A stretch of DNA of 27,303 bases, from positions 1 to 27,303 of the forward strand of contig CAKRCL010000018.1 in NCBI GenBank assembly GCA_934307335.1. Reading direction: 5' to 3'. Below the pieces are notes generated by a model. It made no database searches. It was not told where the DNA came from and worked only from the letters and a program-made list of their open reading frames with translations. Below, in pieces: positions 15,144-22,935 of the stretch. The first letter of the stretch is position 1; the number at the start of each line of letters is the position of its first letter. A program made the position numbers and the translations under genes. The DNA is from an uncultured Dorea sp. (lineage in GTDB: Bacteria > Bacillota > Clostridia > Lachnospirales > Lachnospiraceae).

Positions 15144-15533
15144 TTGAGAAAAAGAAGTATTAAGAATACAAGAGTGAACACAGAAGTGCAGCGTGAACTC
15201 AGTGAGATTATCCGCCGGGGCTTAAAAGACCCGCGGGTAGCTCCTTGGACATCGGTTGTTGCAGTGGAAGTGGCGCCGGATCTTAAGACATGTAAAGCAT
15301 ATATCAGTGTACTTGGCGATGCAAAAGCACAGGATGATACAATTAAAGGCTTGCGAAGTGCGGAAGGTTTTATTCGTCGTGAGCTGGCAAGAACATTAAA
15401 TATGCGCAATACTCCGGAAATCCAGTTTATCTTGGATCAGTCTATTGAGTATGGAGTAAATATGTCTAAGAAAATTGATGAGGTTACGAAGGATCTGAAC
15501 GCAGAAGGTGATGAAGATGTTGAATCTGAATAA
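15144..15533 (+). CDS. rbfA: 30S ribosome-binding factor A
   Basis: RbfA binds the 30S subunit late in assembly and helps mature the 16S rRNA 5' end. The 129-residue product has the type II KH fold and typical blocks: NTEVQRELSEIIRRGLKDPRV, VEVAPDLKTCKAYISVLGD and GFIRRELARTLNMRNTPEIQF, with the usual conserved FxLDxSIEY-like FILDQSIEYG. The start is TTG at 15144, eight bases after TAGGAGG. The first in-frame ATG is far inside the domain, so TTG must be used. A small hairpin sits between the infB stop and the ribosome-binding site. The gene overlaps nrnA by 17 bases. A ylxP gene, often found between infB and rbfA in Bacillus, is absent. Confidence 0.95.
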   Translation: MRKRSIKNTRVNTEVQRELSEIIRRGLKDPRVAPWTSVVAVEVAPDLKTCKAYISVLGDAKAQDDTIKGLRSAEGFIRRELARTLNMRNTPEIQFILDQSIEYGVNMSKKIDEVTKDLNAEGDEDVESE

Positions 15534-16476
15534 GATACTGGAGCCGGCAAAGACAATCGCTATCGGAGGCCATGTGCGTCCGGATGGCGATTGCGTCGGT
15601 TCTTGTATGGCAATGTATCAATATATTCAGAATAATTATCAAGACAAAGAAGTAGATGTATTTTTGGAAGACATTCCATCTACATTTTATAGACTCAAAG
15701 GCACAGACGAAATTCTGCATGAAATTGATGAGAATAAGCAGTATGATCTTTTTATTGCATTGGATTGTGGTGATGCCGGAAGACTTGGATTTTCGACTTC
15801 GTTATATTTAGCGGCAGGACATACACTTTGTATTGATCACCATATCAGTAATGCTTATTTTGCGCAGGATAATTATATTGTGCCAGATGCAAGTTCAACA
15901 GCGGAACTTGTCTATAATGTAATTGATAAAGACAAGATTACGAAAGATATTGCAGAGGCATTGTATCTGGGAATTGTTCATGATACGGGTGTGTTTCAAT
16001 ATTCCTGTGCAGGTCCGTCCACATTTCGTGCGGCGGCAGCACTTCTGGAAACCGGAATTCATGCATCAGATTTGATTTTGGATACATTCTATGAGAAATC
16101 CTATGCAAGAATGCAGATCTTAGGACGGGCATTGGTAGAGAGCTTTCTTTTTTTGGAAGGAAAATGTATTGTTTCTTATATTCGTAAGAAAGTGATGGAT
16201 TTTTATGGTGTGAAACCGAAAGATCTGGATGGTATTGTAAGCCAGCTTCGTAATACACGTGGCGTTGAAGTTGCTATTTTTATGTATGAACTGGAGCCGA
16301 ACGTATATAAGGTCAGTCTTCGTTCCGGAGATTTGGTAAATGTAAGTAAAGTCGCCGGATATTTTGGTGGCGGCGGTCATGAAAAAGCATCAGGTGTAAC
16401 GATGAACGGGACACCGCAGGATATTTTGAATAATCTGGCAGAGCGTATTGAAGAGCAGTTGAAAGGACAGGCATGA
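15517..16476 (+). CDS. nrnA: Bifunctional oligoribonuclease / PAP phosphatase NrnA
   Basis: NrnA degrades RNA dinucleotides and short oligos and dephosphorylates pAp, finishing RNA decay started by enzymes such as PNPase. The DHH domain contains IGGHVRPDGDCVGSCMA, FIALDCGDAGRLG and CIDHHISNAYFA with the DHH triad, then GIVHDTGVFQYSC; all metal ligands appear present. The C-terminal DHHA1 domain has GGGGHEKASGVTM, the substrate-binding motif. I place the start at ATG 15517, eight bases after AGAAGG; in-frame GTG 15508 and ATG 15511 are on or too near that site. The 319-residue length is typical. The stop overlaps truB as ATGA, so translation is coupled. Confidence 0.94.
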   Translation: MLNLNKILEPAKTIAIGGHVRPDGDCVGSCMAMYQYIQNNYQDKEVDVFLEDIPSTFYRLKGTDEILHEIDENKQYDLFIALDCGDAGRLGFSTSLYLAAGHTLCIDHHISNAYFAQDNYIVPDASSTAELVYNVIDKDKITKDIAEALYLGIVHDTGVFQYSCAGPSTFRAAAALLETGIHASDLILDTFYEKSYARMQILGRALVESFLFLEGKCIVSYIRKKVMDFYGVKPKDLDGIVSQLRNTRGVEVAIFMYELEPNVYKVSLRSGDLVNVSKVAGYFGGGGHEKASGVTMNGTPQDILNNLAERIEEQLKGQA

Positions 16477-17387
16477 TACACGGAGTTATAAATGTATATA
16501 AAGAACAGGGATATACTTCTCACGATGTCGTAGCGAAGCTTCGAGGAATCGTGGGCCAGAAAAAGATTGGTCATACAGGCACACTGGATCCGGATGCGGT
16601 CGGTGTGCTGCCTGTATGTCTGGGACGAGCAACAAAATTATGTGATATGCTCACAGATAAAGATAAAATTTATGAGACGGTCATGCTTCTGGGGGTAGAG
16701 ACAGATACACAGGATACGACGGGGCAGACAGTGGAAGAACGAGATATATCCGGTCTGACAGAAGAAGCTGTAAAAGATGCAGTCGCATTTTTTGAGGGAG
16801 ATTACGATCAGATACCACCGATGTATTCAGCACTTAAAGTGAATGGAAAAAAGCTTTATGAGCTTGCCAGGGAAGGAAAGACCATAGAACGAAAGGCCAG
16901 AAAAGTTCACATTTATAAAATTGAAATACAAAGTATCGATCTCCCGCGAGTGACTATGACAGTTCATTGTTCAAAAGGAACTTATATCCGTACATTGTGT
17001 CATGATATCGGACAAAGACTCGGGTGTGGTGCATGTATGGAAAAACTGACAAGAACTAAAGTGAGTCAGTTTGCAATTTCGGATAGTCTTACACTGAAAC
17101 AGATAGAAATATGCAAAGAAGAAGGAAGGCTTTCAGAGATTGTTGTACCAATCGATGAAATGTTTGCAGCTTATGATTCAATTGTTGTGTCAGGCGAAGC
17201 TGCAAGGCTTGCATATAACGGAAATCTGATCAAAGAATGTGATGCGCAGAAAGAAAAAAATATTTTGGATGAAGCGTATGTCAGAGTATATGACGATACA
17301 GGAAAATTTATTGGGGTCTATCAGTATCATGAGAGGGAACATGCATATCTGATCCGCAAAATGTTTTATATAAAAGAGGAAAAATAA
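16473..17387 (+). CDS. truB: tRNA pseudouridine(55) synthase TruB
   Basis: TruB converts U55 to pseudouridine in the T loop of elongator tRNAs. The 304-residue protein begins IHGVINVYKEQGYTSHDVV and has the catalytic motif GHTGTLDPDAVGVLPVCLG with Asp39 as nucleophile. Further family blocks are DQIPPMYSALKVNGKKLYEL and VHCSKGTYIRTLCHDIG. A C-terminal region past about residue 235 looks like the PUA-like RNA-binding extension. ATG at 16473 overlaps the nrnA stop by four bases, and GAAAGGACAG upstream is a weak ribosome-binding site, in line with coupled translation. ribF follows with no spacing. Length and residues are normal. Confidence 0.96.
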   Translation: MIHGVINVYKEQGYTSHDVVAKLRGIVGQKKIGHTGTLDPDAVGVLPVCLGRATKLCDMLTDKDKIYETVMLLGVETDTQDTTGQTVEERDISGLTEEAVKDAVAFFEGDYDQIPPMYSALKVNGKKLYELAREGKTIERKARKVHIYKIEIQSIDLPRVTMTVHCSKGTYIRTLCHDIGQRLGCGACMEKLTRTKVSQFAISDSLTLKQIEICKEEGRLSEIVVPIDEMFAAYDSIVVSGEAARLAYNGNLIKECDAQKEKNILDEAYVRVYDDTGKFIGVYQYHEREHAYLIRKMFYIKEEK

Positions 17388-18290
17388 ATGCAGTATATCA
17401 GAGGGCTTAAGCATTATGAAAATGCCAGAAATACAGCAGTGACATTTGGAAAATTTGATGGGCTTCATATGGGACATATGAAACTGATTGAGACGGTAGT
17501 TAATTTGCAGGAAAAGGATGACATTGACAGTGTTGTATGTGCATTTGATATGAATTCGCCTGCAGTTCTGATGCTACCAGAAGAGCGGGAATTACACCTG
17601 GAGGACGAGGTGGATTATCTGGTGGATTGTCCATTTACAGATGAAATCCGACAGATGAAAGCAGAAGATTTTATTAGAAATATTATTATTGGGACATTTC
17701 ATGCATCTTATGTAGTTGTAGGTACTGATTTTCAATTTGGTTATGGTAAAGAAGGCGATATCTATATGCTCGATAAGTTTCAGGAGCAATATGGTTATCG
17801 TCTGATTGTGATTGAAAAAGAACGTTATGAGAATCACATTATCAGTAGTACTTATATTAAAAAGATACTTAACACCGGAAATATGAATCTGACAGGCAAG
17901 CTTCTTGGATACTCGTATGGAATCTGGGGAAATGTAGAGCATGGAAAGCAATTAGGAAGAACATTAGGATTTCCAACATTGAATGTTGCGTGGCCAAAAA
18001 GAAAAATCATCCCACCGAGAGGGGTATATTTATGTCGGGTGTATATGGATGGTATAGGATATAATGGAATTGCTAATATTGGAATTCGACCGACTGTTTC
18101 GAATGAAGAGAAAGTTTGGCTTGAGACATTTTTATTTGATTACGATGGGGATGCCTATGGAAAAGAAGTGATGGTAGACTTGATCGAATTTGTAAGAGCG
18201 GAACAGAAGTTCTCAGGAAAAGAAGAATTAAAAGCTCGCGTGGATAAAGATATTGCCAGCGGCAGACAATACTTTGGAATAAGTGAATAA
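17388..18290 (+). CDS. ribF: Bifunctional riboflavin kinase / FAD synthetase
   Basis: RibF phosphorylates riboflavin to FMN and adenylates FMN to FAD. The 300-residue protein has the N-terminal nucleotidyltransferase domain with TFGKFDGLHMGHMKLIE (variant of the GxFDGxHxGH motif) and VVGTDFQFGYGKEGD, ending at ISSTYIKKIL. The C-terminal riboflavin kinase domain has GKQLGRTLGFPTLNVAWP, GVYLCRVYMDGIGYNGIANI and GIRPTV. The ATG follows the truB stop directly, with AGAGGAAAA as ribosome-binding site. It is the last of the run of tightly packed genes starting at rimP. Sixteen bases separate it from a transporter gene. No flavin riboswitch is seen, so expression probably follows the operon. Confidence 0.95.
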   Translation: MQYIRGLKHYENARNTAVTFGKFDGLHMGHMKLIETVVNLQEKDDIDSVVCAFDMNSPAVLMLPEERELHLEDEVDYLVDCPFTDEIRQMKAEDFIRNIIIGTFHASYVVVGTDFQFGYGKEGDIYMLDKFQEQYGYRLIVIEKERYENHIISSTYIKKILNTGNMNLTGKLLGYSYGIWGNVEHGKQLGRTLGFPTLNVAWPKRKIIPPRGVYLCRVYMDGIGYNGIANIGIRPTVSNEEKVWLETFLFDYDGDAYGKEVMVDLIEFVRAEQKFSGKEELKARVDKDIASGRQYFGISE

Positions 18291-18306
18291 AAGGAGTTAA
18301 AAATCG

Positions 18307-19956
18307 ATGGGAATTACGATTATTTTTGCATTACTGGGTGGACTTGGATTATTTCTATTCGGTATGCAACTCATGAGTGAAGGCCTCGAAAAAGCAGCAG
18401 GAGCAAGACTTAGAGGAATTTTGGAATTCTTTACGAAAAACCGTTTTGTCGGAATGTTAGTTGGTATCGCAGTAACGGCGGTCATTCAGTCATCCAGTGC
18501 AACAACCGTAATGGTAGTCAGTTTTGTAAACTCCGGACTGATGTCTTTATTACAGGCAACGGGATTGATTCTTGGAGCGAATATTGGTACGACAGTTACC
18601 GGGCAATTGATTGCATTTGATTTGTCGGCAATTGCGCCACTTATGGTCATGATCGGTGTTGTCATGACAATGTTTTGTAAAAAAGTTAATGTGAAGCAGA
18701 TTGGAGAAATTGTACTTGGGTTTGGTATGCTGTTCATGGGACTTAATTATATGAGTGAGTCTATGGCAGCACTTCGTGAATCACCGAAAATTGTAGAATT
18801 ACTGCAGTCTCTTACAAATCCATTTGCCGCGATTTTGATGGGATTTGTGATTACAGCAGTGTTGCAGAGTTCATCAGCTACAGTTGGAATCATTATTGTT
18901 ATGGCAGCGCAAGGACTTTTAGAATTTGCAATCTGTCCATTTTTGATTCTTGGCTGTAATATTGGATCTTGTGTATCTGCACTTCTTGCAAGTCTTGGAG
19001 GAAAGAAAGATGCAAAACGTGCAGCGCTGATTCATTTTCTGTTTAATGTAATTGGATCGGCAGTATCATTTGTAATATTGTTGTTTGCAGTGACACCGAT
19101 TACAGATTTTCTGCTTCAGATATCCGGTGGGAATGTTGCAAGAGCGGTAGCAAATGCTCATACGTCTATGAAGATTTTTGAGGTTGTGCTTTTATTCCCA
19201 TTCATGGGTTGGATTGTAAAGCTGACATACAAATTTGTGCCAGGATCAGATAAAGAACCTGAGGATGGTTTTGAACTGAAATACATCAATGAAGGAAAAA
19301 TGTTAACGCCGTCAACTGCATATATTAATGGAATTCATGAGATTGAACGTATGGGACGTATGGCAATCACAAATTTAAAACTTTCAATGGAAGCACTTTG
19401 TGATTTAGATGAACAGAAAATTGAATCTGTGTACAAGACAGAGGCATACATTGATTTTCTAAACCGAAAGATTACAGACTATCTGGTGAAAGTGAATGAA
19501 ATAGAACTTCCAATTCAGGATGCTGAGGCAATGGGTGGACTGTTCCATGTAGTAAATGATATTGAACGTGTCGGAGATCACGCAGAAAACTTTGCGGACT
19601 CTGCGAAGAGCCGCATTGAAAGAAAACTTGAATTCAGTGATAAAGCCAAAAAGCAGATGCGGGAAATGACAGCGGATGTAATTCAGATTCTCGAATATTC
19701 ACTGGATATGTTTACGAGTAAAAGCAAAGAACATATGCAGGATATTATTGAACTTGAAGATAGAATCGATGCAGAAGAAAAGAAATATCAGCAGTCACAT
19801 GTAAAGAGACTGACAAAAGGAAAATGTACTCCGGAATCCGGTATGCTGTTCTCAGACACAATTTCGGGACTTGAGAGAGTCGGAGACCATGCGACGAATA
19901 TTGCATTTTCTATTTTGGAACCGACAGGAACTTTAGATGAAGAAGAGGATGAATAA
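18307..19956 (+). CDS. Na/Pi cotransporter family protein with C-terminal PhoU-like domain
   Basis: This 549-residue membrane protein has two inverted-repeat transporter modules, each with the QSSSATT signature of the NptA/PNaS family: VIQSSSATTVMVVSF near residue 60 and VLQSSSATVGIIIVMA near residue 190. GANIGTTVTGQ and GCNIGSCVSALLASLGG are the paired companion loops. About eight hydrophobic segments fill residues 1-310. The C-terminal 200 residues are cytosolic helices that resemble PhoU, with GLFHVVNDIERVGDHAENF and ISGLERVGDHATNIAF as the two repeats. The family transports phosphate with sodium, but many members with a PhoU tail are uncharacterised, so the substrate is an inference. AAGGAG precedes the ATG. 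It is 16 bases after ribF and may be read from the same mRNA. Confidence 0.9.
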   Translation: MGITIIFALLGGLGLFLFGMQLMSEGLEKAAGARLRGILEFFTKNRFVGMLVGIAVTAVIQSSSATTVMVVSFVNSGLMSLLQATGLILGANIGTTVTGQLIAFDLSAIAPLMVMIGVVMTMFCKKVNVKQIGEIVLGFGMLFMGLNYMSESMAALRESPKIVELLQSLTNPFAAILMGFVITAVLQSSSATVGIIIVMAAQGLLEFAICPFLILGCNIGSCVSALLASLGGKKDAKRAALIHFLFNVIGSAVSFVILLFAVTPITDFLLQISGGNVARAVANAHTSMKIFEVVLLFPFMGWIVKLTYKFVPGSDKEPEDGFELKYINEGKMLTPSTAYINGIHEIERMGRMAITNLKLSMEALCDLDEQKIESVYKTEAYIDFLNRKITDYLVKVNEIELPIQDAEAMGGLFHVVNDIERVGDHAENFADSAKSRIERKLEFSDKAKKQMREMTADVIQILEYSLDMFTSKSKEHMQDIIELEDRIDAEEKKYQQSHVKRLTKGKCTPESGMLFSDTISGLERVGDHATNIAFSILEPTGTLDEEEDE

Positions 19957-19964
19957 AAAATTAC

Positions 19965-19993
19965 TTTACAATGTATTTGGAATATGATATATT
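19965..19993 (+). promoter_or_regulatory. Sigma-A promoter of rpsO
   Basis: TTTACA (19965-19970), a 17-base spacer and TATATT (19988-19993) with TG at 19985-19986. It starts a transcript of about 85 leader bases ahead of rpsO. Confidence 0.75.
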
Positions 19994-19997
19994 AGTC

Positions 19998-20075
19998 AAG
20001 TGAGTTAGCCGGTGTTCGGTAATAGGATTCTCCAACCGTTACTTAATGCCAGGCGATATATAAGAATTTAAGGAG
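19998..20075 (+). promoter_or_regulatory. Probable S15-responsive leader of rpsO
   Basis: Nested pairing is visible: AAGTGA (19998-20003) with TTACTT (20039-20044), directly stacked on CGGT (20017-20020) with ACCG (20035-20038), which encloses GGA/TCC (20025-20033). AGCC at 20007-20010 lies free and could pair with GGC at 20049-20051. A multi-branch or pseudoknotted fold just before rpsO fits the known theme of S15 autoregulation, which uses different leader structures in different phyla. Match to a particular described class is not established here. Confidence 0.5.
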
Positions 20076-20085
20076 GAACCAAAAC

Positions 20086-20352
20086 ATGGTAACAAAAGAG
20101 CAGAAAGAACAGATTATTGCACAGTATGGTAGAACAGCAGGAGATACAGGATCACCGGAAGTACAGATCGCTATCCTGACAGCTAGAATCAATGATCTTA
20201 CAGATCACTTCAAAGCTAACCCGAAAGACCACCACTCAAGAAGAGGACTTCTTAAGATGGTAGGACAGAGAAGAGGACTTCTTGCATACCTTAAGAAGAC
20301 AGATATCGAGAGATATCGTGCACTGATCGAGAAGCTTGGACTGAGAAAATAA
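20086..20352 (+). CDS. rpsO: 30S ribosomal protein S15
   Basis: S15 binds the 16S rRNA three-way junction of helices 20-22 and bridges to the 50S subunit. The 88-residue protein reads [20 protein letters not shown] and has the conserved [42 protein letters not shown] and [13 protein letters not shown] blocks. AAGGAGG precedes the ATG. A terminator follows 14 bases after the stop, so most transcription ends before pnp, although the rpsO-pnp order found in many bacteria is kept. Codon usage is markedly more biased than the neighbours (AGA for Arg, CTT for Leu), as expected for a highly expressed gene. Confidence 0.98.
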   Translation: MVTKEQKEQIIAQYGRTAGDTGSPEVQIAILTARINDLTDHFKANPKDHHSRRGLLKMVGQRRGLLAYLKKTDIERYRALIEKLGLRK

Positions 20353-20365
20353 TTCAGTTATGTTT

Positions 20366-20397
20366 AGAGACGTTCATTTTATGGACGTCTCTTTTTC
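20366..20397 (+). terminator. Rho-independent terminator after rpsO
   Basis: AGAGACGTTC (20366-20375) pairs with GGACGTCTCT (20383-20392), including one G-U, with a 7-base loop and a TTTTC run after. It separates rpsO from pnp. Confidence 0.88.
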
Positions 20398-20452
20398 TAT
20401 AGCAGGAAATCGCATTTTCTATTATAAAATAAGCCGGATCAAAAAAGCCAAA
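20398..20452. repeat. Diverged copy of the intergenic hairpin repeat
   Basis: TATAGCAGGAAAT (20398-20410) and ATTTTCTATTATA (20414-20426) form a 13-position stem with one mismatch and loop CGC. It matches the perfect hairpin at 551-579 except for a few bases. The following AAGCCGG also resembles the AAGCCTCCGG after the first copy. The GC-rich hairpin block of the first copy is missing here, so this looks like a truncated relic. It immediately abuts the rpsO terminator. Confidence 0.6.
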
Positions 20453-20482
20453 AAGCCGGTACCATGTAATGTGAATTTTTAT

Positions 20483-20512
20483 ATGGCACATTTTATATAT
20501 GTATGTTATAAT
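20483..20512 (+). promoter_or_regulatory. Sigma-A promoter of pnp
   Basis: A perfect TATAAT (20507-20512) with TG at 20504-20505 makes a strong extended -10. The -35 is weak (ATGGCA, 18 bases upstream). Transcription would begin near 20519, leaving a leader of about 195 bases, in the 362-base gap between rpsO and pnp. Confidence 0.65.
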
Positions 20513-20528
20513 ATTAAAGATTGTGGAC

Positions 20529-20607
20529 GGGGATAACACTCCGAGACCACTGAAAAGGGTATTTACTTCTATGAAAAGTACATTTTTCAGTAGTTTCGGT
20601 GTTCCCC
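20529..20607 (+). promoter_or_regulatory. Long imperfect hairpin in the pnp leader
   Basis: The arms run from GGGGA at 20529-20533 to TCCCC at 20603-20607. Between them ACAC/GTGT, CGA/TCG and ACTGAAAA/TTTTCAGT pair in register, with small bulges, and the stem continues through further pairs to a loop near 20561-20570. In total about 25-30 base pairs form. It lies just downstream of the predicted start site. In E. coli the pnp leader forms a long duplex cut by RNase III as part of PNPase autoregulation. A similar role here is inference. Confidence 0.7.
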
Positions 20608-20714
20608 GGCCGATGAATAATATATGAGATGCCAAAGGTGAAAGAATGCGAGAGCGTGGGATTTTCATATGGTATCCCGTGAGTTCAAGAGTAATAGAGA
20701 AAAAGGAGAACACT

Positions 20715-22802
20715 ATGTACAAAAAGTTTGAGATGGAACTGGCTGGAAGAACTCTTCGCGTAGATGTAGACAGAGTCGCAAAACAGGCAAACGGTGCAGT
20801 TCTGATGCATTATGGTGATACAACAGTTCTGTGTACAGCAACTGCATCTGAGAAACCGAGAGAAGGAATTGATTTCTTCCCGTTAAGTGTAGAGTACAAT
20901 GAGAGAATGTACGCTGTAGGTAAGATTCCGGGAGGATTTAATAAAAGAGAGGGTAAGGCATCTGAAAATGCAGTCTTAACAGATCGTGTAATTGACCGAC
21001 CGATGCGTCCATTATTCCCGAAGGATTATCGTAATGATGTAACACTGGAGAATCTGGTTTTATCTGTAGATCAGGACTGTTCACCAGAGCTGACAGCAAT
21101 GCTTGGTGCTGCAATCGCAACAACTATTTCAGATATTCCGTTTGATGGTCCGATTTCTACAACACAGGTTGGACTTGTTGATGGCGAGTTCGTAATCAAT
21201 CCGACTGCAGATCAGAAGGCTGTATCAGATTTAGCTTTGACGGTTGCATCTACAAGAGAGAAAGTTATTATGATCGAGGCTGGTGCCAATGAAGTACCGG
21301 AACAGCAGATGATTGATGCAATCTTTAAGGCACACGAAGTGAACCAGGAAGTGATCAAATTCATTGATACAATTGTAGCTGAGTGTGGAAAGCCAAAGCA
21401 TTCTTACGAAAGCTTTGCTGTACCGGAAGAGTTATTTGCAGCTATGAAAGAAGTTGTAACTCCGGAACAGATGGAAGAAGCTGTATTTACAGATGACAAG
21501 CAGACTAGAGAAGAGAATATTCGTGTTGTTACGGAAAAGTTAGAAGAAGCATTTGCTGACAATGAAGAGTGGCTTGCAATTCTTCCGGATGCTGTATATC
21601 AGTATCAGAAGAAGACTGTTCGTAAGATGATCTTAAAAGATCACAAGCGTCCGGATGGAAGACAGATTGATCAGATCAGACCACTGGCAGCAGAGGTTGA
21701 TTTGATTCCTAGAGTACATGGTTCTGCAATGTTCACTCGTGGACAGACACAGATCTGCGATATCTGTACTCTGGCTCCATTATCTGAGGCACAGAGATTA
21801 GACGGACTTGATGAGGCAGAGACAACAAAGAGATATATGCACCACTACAACTTCCCATCATACTCTGTAGGTGAGACAAGACCTTCAAGAGGACCGGGAC
21901 GTCGTGAGATCGGACATGGAGCACTGGCTGAGCGTGCACTTGTACCGGTACTTCCAAGTGAGACTGAATTCCCATATGCAATTCGTACAGTATCTGAGAC
22001 ATTTGAGTCCAATGGATCTACATCACAGGCAAGTGTATGTGCATCTTCCATGGCATTGATGTCTGCAGGTGTGCCAATTAAGTCTGCAGTAGCAGGAATC
22101 TCCTGTGGACTTGTAACAGGCGACACAGACGATGATTATCTTGTATTGACAGATATCCAGGGTCTGGAAGATTTCTTCGGCGACATGGACTTCAAGGTAG
22201 CCGGAACACATGAAGGTATCACAGCTATCCAGATGGATATCAAGATCCACGGACTGACAAGAGCCATCATTGAAGAGGCAATTGCAAAGACAAGAAAAGC
22301 AAGACTTTATATTATGGATGAGGTTATGTCCAAAGCCATCGCTCAGCCAAGAGCTGAGGTTGGAGAGTATGCACCTAAGATCATCCAGATGCAGATCGAT
22401 CCACAGAAGATCGGTGATGTTGTCGGTCAGAGAGGTAAGACAATTAACGCGATCATCGAACAGACAGGTGTGAAGATTGATATTACAGATGACGGAGCAG
22501 TTTCTATCTGCGGAACAGATGCTGCTGGTATGGAGCAGGCAAGAAAACTGATCTATACAATTGTTACAGATTTTGAGGCCGGACAGGTTCTGGAAGGAAA
22601 AGTTATCAGTATCAAAGAGTTTGGAGCATTCGTTGAATTCGCACCGGGTAAAGAAGGAATGGTACACATTTCTAAGATTTCAAAAGAAAGAGTCAATCAT
22701 GTAGAAGATGTTCTGACACTTGGCGATACAGTAAAAGTTGTATGCCTTGGAAAAGATAAGATGGGAAGATTCTCATTCAGCATGAAAGACGTAGCAGAAT
22801 AA
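20715..22802 (+). CDS. pnp: Polyribonucleotide nucleotidyltransferase (PNPase)
   Basis: PNPase degrades RNA 3' to 5' by phosphorolysis and can add tails in reverse. The ATG at 20715 is preceded by AAAAGGAG; an in-frame upstream start at 20646 has no such site and adds residues foreign to the family. The 695-residue protein contains RNase PH domain 1 (KFEMELAGRTLRVDV, VEYNERMYAVGKIPGGFNKR, RPMRPLFPKDY), a helical linker, and RNase PH domain 2 (KRPDGRQIDQIRPLAAEVD, SRGPGRREIGHGALAERAL, then DDDYLVLTDIQGLEDFFGDM with the catalytic acids). A KH domain (DVVGQRGKTINAIIEQTG) and an S1 domain (GKVISIKEFGAFVEFAPGKE) close it. All are intact. It should form a trimer and act with NrnA, encoded upstream, in RNA turnover. 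Confidence 0.98.
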   Translation: MYKKFEMELAGRTLRVDVDRVAKQANGAVLMHYGDTTVLCTATASEKPREGIDFFPLSVEYNERMYAVGKIPGGFNKREGKASENAVLTDRVIDRPMRPLFPKDYRNDVTLENLVLSVDQDCSPELTAMLGAAIATTISDIPFDGPISTTQVGLVDGEFVINPTADQKAVSDLALTVASTREKVIMIEAGANEVPEQQMIDAIFKAHEVNQEVIKFIDTIVAECGKPKHSYESFAVPEELFAAMKEVVTPEQMEEAVFTDDKQTREENIRVVTEKLEEAFADNEEWLAILPDAVYQYQKKTVRKMILKDHKRPDGRQIDQIRPLAAEVDLIPRVHGSAMFTRGQTQICDICTLAPLSEAQRLDGLDEAETTKRYMHHYNFPSYSVGETRPSRGPGRREIGHGALAERALVPVLPSETEFPYAIRTVSETFESNGSTSQASVCASSMALMSAGVPIKSAVAGISCGLVTGDTDDDYLVLTDIQGLEDFFGDMDFKVAGTHEGITAIQMDIKIHGLTRAIIEEAIAKTRKARLYIMDEVMSKAIAQPRAEVGEYAPKIIQMQIDPQKIGDVVGQRGKTINAIIEQTGVKIDITDDGAVSICGTDAAGMEQARKLIYTIVTDFEAGQVLEGKVISIKEFGAFVEFAPGKEGMVHISKISKERVNHVEDVLTLGDTVKVVCLGKDKMGRFSFSMKDVAE

Positions 22803-22829
22803 AATTAATATAATTATAATCATTGATTG

Positions 22830-22864
22830 AGGGTGTCCTTAAAAAAAAGAGGGCGCCCTTTTGC
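22830..22864 (+). terminator. Rho-independent terminator after pnp
   Basis: GGGTGTCC (22832-22839) pairs with GGGCGCCC (22852-22859), with two G-U pairs, around a 12-base A-rich loop; TTTTG follows at 22860. Confidence 0.82.
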
Positions 22865-22866
22865 GT

Positions 22867-22895
22867 TGCAAAATTATATTATCTTCGATACAATG
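22867..22895 (+). promoter_or_regulatory. Sigma-A promoter of the signalling locus
   Basis: TTGCAA (22867-22872), a 17-base spacer and TACAAT (22890-22895) lie just after the pnp terminator, about 40 bases ahead of the first sensor gene. Confidence 0.65.
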
Positions 22896-22935
22896 AAAGA
22901 AAAGAGGTTATGTCTGTAGGTGGGAGGCGAGGGAT

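Noticed and set aside
17388..18290. FMN riboswitch controlling ribF
   Set aside because: ribF follows truB with no intergenic space, so there is no room for such an element.
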